From assembly GCA_964394145.1 (NCBI GenBank), contig CAYMVL010000033.1:165875-229874 (forward strand): a stretch of 64,000 nt of DNA. Reading direction: 5' to 3'. Source of the DNA: JAFGBN01 sp964394145 (lineage in GTDB: Bacteria; Chloroflexota; Dehalococcoidia; GIF9; AB-539-J10). The position numbers and the translations under genes are program-made. The notes below the pieces were generated by a model that saw only the letters and a program-made list of their open reading frames with translations, had not been told where the DNA came from and ran no database searches. This document shows positions 28,470 through 36,528 of the stretch, one piece after another (position 1 is the stretch's first letter; each line of letters starts with the position of its first letter).

Positions 28470-29348
28470 ATGACGACTGAGATCCTGCTTGTAATCGTTG
28501 TGGTACTGCTGGTAGTTTTGCTCTTCCTGGTTTTTCGAGGCAAAGGTGTCAAACCAATGGACATCGAAAATGCTGTCTCTACCACTTGGGCAAAGATGGG
28601 TCTTGAGGAAAAGATAGGAGCCTTGACTGCTCATACTCAGGATATTCGCGATGCTCACAGGTCCATAGAACAAATGCTCCGTGTGCCCACAGAGCGTGCC
28701 GCGCTGGGTGAATTGACCTTGGAAGCAATACTCTCTGACCAACTCCCACCAGATATGTTTGGCATCAGAAAGATGGTCCTGAACGGTAAAATCCCCGATG
28801 CCCATATAAGGTCAACAGTGGGGCTTATTTGTATAGATTCGAAGTTCCCTCTCAATAACTATATCAAGATGATGGAGATTGAGGATTCTAAAGAGAAAGA
28901 GAGATTCCGAATTGATTTTCACAGAGATGTTGAGAATCACCTCTGCAAGATAGCGGAAGACTATGTGTGTCCGGAAGCAGGCTCAGCAGAGTTTGCTTTC
29001 GCTTATATACCCTCCGAGGCTGTTTATTATTTCCTGGTTAAAGAAGAATTCCAGATGTTACGCAACTATACGAGAAGGGGGGTCCAGGTTGTCTCTCCGC
29101 TTACACTGTCTCAGAAAATCGAGCTTATAAGAGCCGGCGTTCAGGCAAAAAAGCTGTCTGATGAAGCCCAAAGCGTTAGGAACGACCTTAATTTAATTTG
29201 CGAGAGGTTTGGTGAAATCGATGAATTATGGCGGGTGTTTTATGGTATGCACTTCAGAAACGCAGGGGAAAAAGCAGAGGCACTGGACAAAGCATACAAG
29301 AAGCTGAGAGATGAATTCGACAGGATTTCCAAGATGTCAAAGGAATAG
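28470..29348 (+). CDS. Membrane-anchored RmuC-domain protein
   Basis: 292 aa. One N-terminal transmembrane helix (residues 5-22, all Val/Leu/Ile) followed by a basic stop-transfer, a short helical stretch and the RmuC nuclease-like domain: ALGELTLEAIL near 75, IDSKFPLNNYIKMME near 125, FAYIPSEAVYYFLV near 180 and GVQVVSPLTL near 208. RmuC proteins limit DNA rearrangements and resemble endonucleases. At 292 residues this one lacks the long coiled-coil of E. coli RmuC (about 475 aa). It is adjacent to coiled-coil proteins that could supply it. Confidence 0.82.
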   Translation: MTTEILLVIVVVLLVVLLFLVFRGKGVKPMDIENAVSTTWAKMGLEEKIGALTAHTQDIRDAHRSIEQMLRVPTERAALGELTLEAILSDQLPPDMFGIRKMVLNGKIPDAHIRSTVGLICIDSKFPLNNYIKMMEIEDSKEKERFRIDFHRDVENHLCKIAEDYVCPEAGSAEFAFAYIPSEAVYYFLVKEEFQMLRNYTRRGVQVVSPLTLSQKIELIRAGVQAKKLSDEAQSVRNDLNLICERFGEIDELWRVFYGMHFRNAGEKAEALDKAYKKLRDEFDRISKMSKE

Positions 29349-29409
29349 CGGCTCAATCTCGCTGCAGCCATCAGAAGAGGGCAGCTATTGTTATGGTATG
29401 TTATATGGT

Positions 29410-29439
29410 TTGACAGTTAAAATTGGGCAATGCTAGACT
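29410..29439 (+). promoter_or_regulatory. Promoter TTGACA-18-TAGACT
   Basis: Perfect TTGACA (29410-29415), 18-bp spacer, TAGACT (29434-29439). The predicted start of transcription is within about four bases of the GTG at 29450, supporting that GTG as a leaderless start for nadK. Confidence 0.65.
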
Positions 29440-29449
29440 TCTGTCGCAC

Positions 29450-30271
29450 GTGAAACGAATTGGTATTCTGTATCATCCTCAATTAGAAAAAGCTCGAGAG
29501 TTAGCGGACAAGATACAAGATCTGTTATCAAGCCATGGGGTCTGCTCATGGAAATGCTCAGCCTGGGACGAAGATGAAGCTAAGACTCAAGCAGCTGGGT
29601 CAGACTTAATCCTAAGCATCGGTGGAGACGGGACTATCCTGCATGTTTCACGACTCATAGTCCCTCTAGCAGTACCTCTTCTGGGGATAAATCTGGGTAA
29701 TCTAGGATTTATCACCGAGCTTCAGGCTAATGAAGTTTTCTCGGATTTGCCCGCTGTGATCACAGATGGTGGTTGGGTTGAGGAAAGAGCTATGCTCCAG
29801 GCTCAGCTGGGGGACAAGAGTTTTTATGCCTTGAATGATGTAGTCGTAAGGAGCACCACCGTCAGCTTGGTTAACATAACAGCGGAAATCGATGGCGAGT
29901 TACTGACCACCTATAGAGCTGATGGACTCATCGTCGCCACAGCTACCGGTAGCACCGCTTACTCTTTGGCAACCGGCGGGCCTATCCTGCATCCTCAATC
30001 GAAGGAAATCGTACTTCAACCCATATCATGTCATCTCGGTTTGAATCGCTCCCTAGTAATACCCCAGCAAAGCGTGGTGAGTCTGAAGGTTGCTGATCGA
30101 GATAAGGCTATACTTAGCGCGGATGGGCAAATTAACTTCCCTATATCAGGCGGGCAAACCGCTACTTTGAGGCTTAGTCCTCATACGGCTCGCTTTTTGA
30201 GATCCCGGAAACCGACTTACTTCTACGGCACATTATGGCAAAAATTGAAGGGGAACAATCATGAACGTTAA
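29450..30271 (+). CDS. nadK: NAD kinase
   Basis: Phosphorylates NAD+ to NADP+. 273 aa from GTG 29450; a TTG at 29423 is in frame but falls within the promoter spacer. Seen: RIGILYHPQ at the start, GGDGTILH near residue 62, GINLGNLGFITE near 90, ALNDVVV near 135 and TATGSTAYSLATGGPI near 168. The GNAT gene begins 11 bases before its stop codon. Confidence 0.95.
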   Translation: MKRIGILYHPQLEKARELADKIQDLLSSHGVCSWKCSAWDEDEAKTQAAGSDLILSIGGDGTILHVSRLIVPLAVPLLGINLGNLGFITELQANEVFSDLPAVITDGGWVEERAMLQAQLGDKSFYALNDVVVRSTTVSLVNITAEIDGELLTTYRADGLIVATATGSTAYSLATGGPILHPQSKEIVLQPISCHLGLNRSLVIPQQSVVSLKVADRDKAILSADGQINFPISGGQTATLRLSPHTARFLRSRKPTYFYGTLWQKLKGNNHER

Positions 30272-30725
30272 TCTGAAGGTTGACAAGGCAAGAATAGGCG
30301 ATGTGCCGACAATACAGCAATTGGTCAATTATTTTGCCGACAAGGGTGATATGTTGCCACGAGCTTTAAGTGAAATATACGAGAATATCAGAGACTATTT
30401 TGTAGTGCGGGACAGCAACCAAGTTATTGGCTGTACTGCCTTGCATGTCAGTTGGTCTGATTTAGCTGAGATCAGGTCCCTGGCCGTCAATGAGAATAGT
30501 CAAGGTCAGGGAATTGGCTCTTCACTTGTCCTGGCCTGTCTCAATGAAGCCAAGGAGTTGGCCTTGCCTAACGTTTTTTGTCTCACTCGTAGGCCCGCTT
30601 TTTTCGAGAAGCTCGGCTTCAATCTAATCGACAAGGCGGAATTGCCACACAAAGTCTGGGCAGAGTGTTTTCGCTGCCCCAAGTTTCCTAATTGTGATGA
30701 GGTTGCGCTCACTCGTCACATTTAA
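30261..30725 (+). CDS. GNAT-family acetyltransferase, ArgA-like
   Basis: 154 aa. Acetyl-CoA loop in SLAVNENSQGQGIGSSLV near residue 78, then VFCLTRRPAFFEKLGF, wording typical of stand-alone N-acetylglutamate synthases (arginine biosynthesis). A Cys-rich stretch (CFRCPKFPNC) near the end is also common in that subgroup. AAGGGGAAC precedes the ATG; overlap with nadK indicates coupling. Substrate as glutamate is likely but not proven. Confidence 0.82.
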   Translation: MNVNLKVDKARIGDVPTIQQLVNYFADKGDMLPRALSEIYENIRDYFVVRDSNQVIGCTALHVSWSDLAEIRSLAVNENSQGQGIGSSLVLACLNEAKELALPNVFCLTRRPAFFEKLGFNLIDKAELPHKVWAECFRCPKFPNCDEVALTRHI

Positions 30726-30852
30726 CAACGGAGTTGTTACGCAAAGTATTGAATCTTTCGCTCTATATCGCTCCGATCGAGCAAACTATAAGAAGAGTCT
30801 AGTTTGCAGGAAAGTGCATATAGATAAAGAAAAGTAATATAGAGGTGGAATT

Positions 30853-31389
30853 GTGTTACCAGAGAAGAGACTGTCCGGTCGAGAAGTTTATCATGGGAGG
30901 GGTATAAATCTACGTGTGGATACTGTGCAGAAATCCAATGGCAAGAAGACGACGAGGGAGGTGGTAGAGCACAGCGATTGTGTCGCTGTAGCTGCCCTAG
31001 ATGACGATGGTAATGTGCTGCTAGTGCGTCAATTTCGCCATGCTGTGGGGAAGTCGCTCTTGGAAATACCTGCCGGCGGCATCGAACCTGGTGAAGAGCC
31101 CGTGGATTCTGTGCGGCGTGAATTACAGGAGGAAATCGGCTATGTACCTGGAAAGATAGACAGCTTGGGTGGCTTTTATTCCATCCCTGGATATGGCACA
31201 GAGTATTTACACTCATATTTAGCCACCGAACTTGTGCCCAGCCGCCTTATTGCCGAAGATACAGAAGGCATTGAGTTGGTCCGTGTCCCCAGAAACCTAA
31301 TACCCCAGCTTATCAACTCGGGTGAAATCTGTGATGCCAAAAGCATAGCGGTACTACTCACCTTTCTCTTTCCAACGCAAAAGGAATAG
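30853..31389 (+). CDS. NUDIX hydrolase, ADP-ribose pyrophosphatase type
   Basis: 178 aa from a GTG preceded by GAGGTGG. Nudix box: GIEPGEEPVDSVRRELQEE near residue 78, followed by GYVPGKIDSLGGFYSIPGY as in NudF/NUDT5 proteins. Likely cleaves ADP-ribose to AMP and ribose-5-phosphate, fitting the NAD-related genes just upstream. The exact substrate is inferred. Confidence 0.88.
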   Translation: MLPEKRLSGREVYHGRGINLRVDTVQKSNGKKTTREVVEHSDCVAVAALDDDGNVLLVRQFRHAVGKSLLEIPAGGIEPGEEPVDSVRRELQEEIGYVPGKIDSLGGFYSIPGYGTEYLHSYLATELVPSRLIAEDTEGIELVRVPRNLIPQLINSGEICDAKSIAVLLTFLFPTQKE

Positions 31390-31553
31390 AAGGCCACTGG
31401 TGCTCTGATTATCACTGGTTGCGGCCACAAATGCAGAGCAATATCAGTATCACAATGACGAGTGCTAGAAAAAGTACAGTCGTAGCACTCGGAGTAAGAA
31501 CAATACCAGTGAGGCGTGAATTGAACCAGACCCGCCGCCCGACAATAACGTGC

Positions 31554-32534
31554 CTACATGAACCTGCTTCTTAAGGTATCGCCTGAGTGCGGGCTGAGTA
31601 AGGCTGGAGAAATATCCAGCATTGTGAATGCACCTCTGCGTCCATCTTGCTTCAATCTGAAAGCTGCGCGAGCACAGGCTACTAAAACACTGGCGGTGAA
31701 TTCAGGATTGCTATCCAGTTGGCATCTATATTCCAGTATCTGCCTATGATTTTCGCCAGTCAAGCCTGACGTCAGGACAAATCCACCATGGGGATAAGAG
31801 GAGTGTTTTCGTCGCATCTCGTCTTCAGAGAGGAATATTACTTCCGTATCATAATCTATGTAGTAATTTGGTATTTCCTTGATCTCTCTTCTAATCCTCT
31901 CTTGTTCTCTTGTATCCTGAGCGACAACGTACACAACACGTTTGTGCATCTCTCTTTTCGAAAAAGCTGGTGTCTTGCCCTGTCTGATTTGCTCTACTGT
32001 ACTCTCAACCGGAAGAGTATATTCTCTGGCATCTATAACACCCTTCACTTTTCTAGCCGCGTCTGAATGGCCCTGGCTGACACCTGGCCCCCAAAAGGTG
32101 TGTCCCTTACCTTCAGGCAGAAAAGCATCACCGGCCACTCTTTCCATTGAAAAAATCCCGGGATCCCAACCGGCGGAAATAATAGCTACATGATTATGTT
32201 CCTTTGCCAGGGCATCCATGCGTTGAAAATAGCTAGGAATATCTGCGTGTGTGTCAAAACTATCAACTGTATTGAACTTTCGAACGAACAATGCTCCTTG
32301 AGAAGGCGTGTCATATCTTGAACCACCGCAGAGGACCGCAACATCTACTGTTATATCTGATGCAGTTACAGATGGCGCTGTGCTATCTATTACGGGAATA
32401 TCAAGAATCTCCTTCTTGACCTCGTCAGGTCTTCTGGTAAAGACGGCTGCTAATCGCATGTCTGGATTTCTTGACAGGGCAATTACCACTCCGCGTCCCA
32501 CGTTGCCATAGCCGACAATGCCAATATTTATCAT
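31554..32534 (-). CDS. ddh: meso-Diaminopimelate D-dehydrogenase
   Basis: One-step lysine/peptidoglycan route: NADPH-dependent amination of tetrahydrodipicolinate to meso-DAP. 326 aa from the ATG at 32534, which follows AGGAGGTG. Seen: NIGIVGYGNVGRGV at the start, AVLCGGSRYDTP near residue 68, SFDTHADIP near 93, SAGWDPGIFSMER near 121 and WGPGVSQGHSDAAR near 147, all typical of Ddh. No other lysine genes are nearby. Confidence 0.95.
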   Translation of the reverse strand: MINIGIVGYGNVGRGVVIALSRNPDMRLAAVFTRRPDEVKKEILDIPVIDSTAPSVTASDITVDVAVLCGGSRYDTPSQGALFVRKFNTVDSFDTHADIPSYFQRMDALAKEHNHVAIISAGWDPGIFSMERVAGDAFLPEGKGHTFWGPGVSQGHSDAARKVKGVIDAREYTLPVESTVEQIRQGKTPAFSKREMHKRVVYVVAQDTREQERIRREIKEIPNYYIDYDTEVIFLSEDEMRRKHSSYPHGGFVLTSGLTGENHRQILEYRCQLDSNPEFTASVLVACARAAFRLKQDGRRGAFTMLDISPALLSPHSGDTLRSRFM

Positions 32535-32960
32535 GCTGCACCTCCTGTTGGAATCCAATTTGTAGACCTAACATCTCTCGTCGGTACACGGAATAGGTAA
32601 CCATGAGCTCATTTGAAATTATATAATGCAGTAATCATAGAAACCAAACAGAATCAAACAGGTTGAGGATTTTGCATCAGGGACAGTCATCGCAGTCCAG
32701 GACTATTATCCCGGCAGCAGCCCAGCGGCCAACAGCCAGACGTCCGGTGACAAATGGATCATGTAATTCCTCACACTACTTCTATGTTTGGGCTTCCTCC
32801 ATCTTCTTGAGATGCCGGCGTGGCGCACTCCCCCATCCTTTCGGAAAGAAAGCGAAAAACGCTGATAATGTCTACGAAATAACTGGAATTACTGTCGAGG
32901 GAAAGGGCAATAACGCTTGCACCGAGCAAGCATAGAATTATGCACCCTTTGCACCCAGGT
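32535..32960. other. Intergenic stretch
   Basis: About 425 bp upstream of ddh and downstream of the molybdoenzyme genes. A 90-codon plus-strand frame (32663-32935) lacks a ribosome site and family resemblance. No gene supported. Confidence 0.4.
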
Positions 32961-33788
32961 TCAAGCTAGGATTATTTCTCCCAGGTAGGCATCGATTCTT
33001 GTATGCACCCTGAATTCCTTTGGTGCATATCTCGGATATTCAATCCTTACTGCGTATTCCTTTTCTGCCTGCAGCCCTTCGAACTCGAAGTCACCGTAGT
33101 TATTAGTCTTAATCCTCTTTCTTTTCCCATCACCTATCAGAGTCACACCTACATTCTCAGCACACTCATCTTTGTCACCGAATATCACCGTACCAGCAAT
33201 AAATCTCTTGGGCAGACCGATGTAGCCCACTTTCTCCCTTATATCATACTCAGGATGAAGTGTCTCGACATTTCCCGAAGCCATGAGCTTTGATACCTGG
33301 CTATCTGGGTCTTCAAGATCGCCAAAAACCAGAGCACCGGTGGGGCATGCCTCCACACACCTAGGCTCCTTCCAGCCCTGATCCAGCAAATGGGCACAAA
33401 ACGTGCACTTCTGTGGAATGTCTTTCTCCTCGTTCCAGTATATTACTCGATAGGGGCAAGCATCCACTATCTGCTTCTGCCCTTTTGCCTTCTCCGGGTC
33501 TATAATCACTATGCCGTCCGCCCTGCGATAGACGGCCCCATTAAGAGCTGCCTCAATGCAGGGGGCATTTTCACACTGCATGCATAGCACAGGAGTATAA
33601 GCTACCTTGACGTGGGGGTACTTGCCTCTCTCTCTTTCAATTAGGCGCATCCAGAACTGCCCGGTCATAGGCTGAGACAGGGAGTACGGAGGGTAGTCGT
33701 TACCTACGAATTCGTCCCTGCAGGCCAGAAAACAGTTGTAGCAGCCATTACATCTGGTTACGTCTATCACCATACCATACTTAGCCAT
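32961..33788 (-). CDS. Iron-sulfur subunit of a transhydroxylase-type molybdoenzyme
   Basis: 275 aa from the ATG at 33788 (GGGAGG upstream). Ferredoxin domain with Cys clusters CNGCYNCFLAC near residue 13, CMQCENAPC near 67, a CTFC near 107 and CVEACPTG near 123, enough for three [4Fe-4S] clusters. Residues from about 185 form a separate transthyretin/carboxypeptidase-regulatory-like beta domain (NNYGDFEFEGLQ). Exactly this two-part build and length are known for the beta subunit of pyrogallol-phloroglucinol transhydroxylase from Pelobacter. Gene starts five bases after the catalytic subunit ends. No Tat signal, so cytoplasmic. Confidence 0.9.
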   Translation of the reverse strand: MAKYGMVIDVTRCNGCYNCFLACRDEFVGNDYPPYSLSQPMTGQFWMRLIERERGKYPHVKVAYTPVLCMQCENAPCIEAALNGAVYRRADGIVIIDPEKAKGQKQIVDACPYRVIYWNEEKDIPQKCTFCAHLLDQGWKEPRCVEACPTGALVFGDLEDPDSQVSKLMASGNVETLHPEYDIREKVGYIGLPKRFIAGTVIFGDKDECAENVGVTLIGDGKRKRIKTNNYGDFEFEGLQAEKEYAVRIEYPRYAPKEFRVHTRIDAYLGEIILA

Positions 33789-33793
33789 CGTTC

Positions 33794-36307
33794 CTAGACC
33801 TCCCATCTCGAAATTTCTATGAGACACGAATTTGGTGCCATTCCTGGAGCATTCGCAGACAACATTCTTGAAGGGGTCAGTAGATTTACACTGCCGCCTC
33901 TATCCAGGCTACCAGCCTTACCAGGCTCAACTGGGTCATATATCCCTGACGAGCCATACGAGTGGACTACCCCTGGTCTTACCCTTTCTGTAATTTGGGC
34001 TATGCACAATACCGCGCCCCGGTCGTTGTACATCTTGATGATGTCTCTGTCCTTGATCCCCCGAACATCAGCATCTGAGGGGTGAATGCGGGCAACATGC
34101 CAGGAATAGCCATATTTGCATATGCGGTGGCTGGGAATCTCGTCAAGCCAGGGAATGTTAATATCGTGATGGGTATGGAATGAAAACCGCTGCTGCGGGG
34201 AGAGAAGTTGAAGAGGGTATTTCTTCGCCAGTTCCGAGTCATATCCTTCCCAACTTGGAATGTACCTCGGCATTGGTGGCCTTTCCTTATCATCAGGAGA
34301 AAGCTCGGTCAGACTTCGTGATACAAATTCTATCTTACCGCTGTATGTTCCCAGCTCCTGGGACTTCTCAGTTCCCTTCTTAGGATTATAAATATCGGGT
34401 GTATCACACTCCCTGCCCTCATAGAACCAGCGCAGGGCTGGCGTAGGTTTGTAATTAGTTGGAAACGGGACTACAAAGTAGCCTTTCTTCTTAAAGTCTT
34501 CATAGGATATGTATTTTGGCAGGGAGTAGGCATCAAACAGTTTCTTAATCCAATCCTCCTCTGAATTGCCTTCAGTATATTCTTCCCTGAAGCCCAGCCG
34601 CTCAGCGAGGTCTGAGAAAATCTGGTAATCAGGTCGCGACTCCCACAAGGGCTCAATGCACTTCTTCTGATAGACTATGATCCGGTGATTGCAGGCGTTG
34701 CTCATCGAATTGCCGTACTCCGATTCATTTGCCCATTCAGATATGTCACTCCTCTCGAAGTTGCTGCTTGCCGGTAGGACAATATCCGCAAGCCCCGTCT
34801 CGCCATGCCACCAGCAATCTTGATTGACTACAAATTCAAGTTTGGGGCTTTGGTACATTTTGACCCATCTATTTGTTCCCGTCATCGTCCCTATAAAAGA
34901 CCCACCGTAGCGGTAAACCATTTTGATCTCAGGACTGCCGGGCTCAGGATAGGTATAGGGGATGAACTGTTGTTCCAAAGACCTCACACAGAAGCCTTCG
35001 CCTGACCATGTAACCGGTGGGTTCAGGATACATTCAGGTACGAGTAAACGATAAACGCGCTGGGTAACGCTATTGACTGCAGGTTTCTTAGCTACCAGGG
35101 AAAACGTATCTGGCCCTCCATCTTCAAATCCGGGAAATCTAAATGAGGAATCACGCGGCGCTCCAGTGGCCGTTCCCCAGATATTGACTCCCGGTTTGCC
35201 CAGACCCTGCATGGCTTGTAGCAATACCATTAACCTTGCCCACTCAGTGGCGTAGGCTTGTCTGCAAGCACCTCCCTGCCCGCCCGCTGTACCGGCGGCC
35301 AGCATTGTCCGTTTCGAGGCCCATTCTCTAGCTAGCGCTTTTATGGTCCGCCCCGATACGCCTGTTATCTCTTGTGCCCATTCCGGCGTTTTGGGCACTC
35401 CATCATCTTCTCCTTTAATATGGCTTCTGAATTGCTCAAAACCAATCGTTCGAAGGGAAAGGTAATCCTTATCATAAGTATTCTCCTCTATCCACACATA
35501 GGCTATTGCCATAGCCATAGCGGCATCAGTGCCTGGCCTAGGTGCTATCCATTTATCCCCAAGTATAGCTGCAGTATAGTTGCAGAAGGGGTCAATGAAG
35601 ACCTGTTTTATCCCCAGATCTCTAAGCCAGTAACGCCAGATAGCAGACTCCTGCGCGCCATGCCATCCGTGGGTAGTATCAGGATCGTTGGACCAGTGGA
35701 CTACAAGCTCTGTATTCTTTAGAGCATCCTCAAGCAGGTCGGACTGCTCGGGAATTCCCACCCTCCAGTAGAAACCGGAGGCATGTGTAGCACCCCACAG
35801 CCATCCTTCAAAACTATCGGGATTATCAAACATGGCGGTGTGTCCCAGCATCTGGAAGAACCGGCCAAAGGGACCATTCCTAAAGAACAGCAGCCCCCAT
35901 TCGGCATGAGAGGACCTCATGGCTGTAACAGCCGCGGGGCCGTAGTCAGCTCTGATTCTCTTTATCTCCCTGGCTACGGTATCCAGAGCTTCATCCCAGC
36001 TTATCCTTTCATACGCAGACCTCCCTCTCAGCTCAGGATGTCTATCGCCATTAGGGTCAAAGTCTCTTCTTTTCAGAGGATATTTAATCCGCTTATCTGA
36101 GTAGACTTTTGCTCTCTCAGCCAGCGTGAAGGGAGCAAGGGTAGCTTTCCTTGGGGGAGAAAAGCTCCTCCCATGAGCTTCGATAGTCCATGATCGCCCG
36201 TCTTGTTGGTCAAAGACTATAGGCCGAATACGGGTTATTTTGCCATCTCTTACATGAACAAAGACCGGGCCGCCTTCAGTACAGTTGGTGAAAACTTGCT
36301 CTGGCAT
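33794..36307 (-). CDS. Molybdopterin catalytic subunit, pyrogallol-transhydroxylase type
   Basis: 837 aa from the ATG at 36307, after AAAGGAGGG. DMSO-reductase-family enzyme (bis-molybdopterin guanine dinucleotide). It opens with TNCTEGGPVFVHVRDGKI and has no N-terminal Cys motif for an iron-sulfur cluster, as in transhydroxylase. Other marks: PLKRRDFDPNGDRHPELRG near residue 70, YERISWDEALD near 97, HWSNDPDTTHGWHGAQE near 200, and FSFHTHHDINIPW near 690. The resemblance to the Pelobacter alpha subunit runs along the whole chain. Substrate may be an aromatic polyol, but other relatives do different hydrations or reductions. It pairs with the iron-sulfur subunit downstream; a sensor kinase lies upstream. 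Confidence 0.9.
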   Translation of the reverse strand: MPEQVFTNCTEGGPVFVHVRDGKITRIRPIVFDQQDGRSWTIEAHGRSFSPPRKATLAPFTLAERAKVYSDKRIKYPLKRRDFDPNGDRHPELRGRSAYERISWDEALDTVAREIKRIRADYGPAAVTAMRSSHAEWGLLFFRNGPFGRFFQMLGHTAMFDNPDSFEGWLWGATHASGFYWRVGIPEQSDLLEDALKNTELVVHWSNDPDTTHGWHGAQESAIWRYWLRDLGIKQVFIDPFCNYTAAILGDKWIAPRPGTDAAMAMAIAYVWIEENTYDKDYLSLRTIGFEQFRSHIKGEDDGVPKTPEWAQEITGVSGRTIKALAREWASKRTMLAAGTAGGQGGACRQAYATEWARLMVLLQAMQGLGKPGVNIWGTATGAPRDSSFRFPGFEDGGPDTFSLVAKKPAVNSVTQRVYRLLVPECILNPPVTWSGEGFCVRSLEQQFIPYTYPEPGSPEIKMVYRYGGSFIGTMTGTNRWVKMYQSPKLEFVVNQDCWWHGETGLADIVLPASSNFERSDISEWANESEYGNSMSNACNHRIIVYQKKCIEPLWESRPDYQIFSDLAERLGFREEYTEGNSEEDWIKKLFDAYSLPKYISYEDFKKKGYFVVPFPTNYKPTPALRWFYEGRECDTPDIYNPKKGTEKSQELGTYSGKIEFVSRSLTELSPDDKERPPMPRYIPSWEGYDSELAKKYPLQLLSPQQRFSFHTHHDINIPWLDEIPSHRICKYGYSWHVARIHPSDADVRGIKDRDIIKMYNDRGAVLCIAQITERVRPGVVHSYGSSGIYDPVEPGKAGSLDRGGSVNLLTPSRMLSANAPGMAPNSCLIEISRWEV

Positions 36308-36528
36308 AATCCGCCCTCCTTTACGAACCAGCACCTCGTGGCAATTACATCATAGTTCATTTTGACAGTCAAGCTCTTGTTCAAGCTGAGATGTGTTGTA
36401 CATCTGAGTGAAACCACACCAATCAAGCAACACAAACAGTCAAGTGGCCCTCCCTAGTCTTAACTGAGACTGTGGCCAGAGATTTAGAAAGTCTACCAGC
36501 GTCTGATCATGATCAAGAATAGCAAGTT

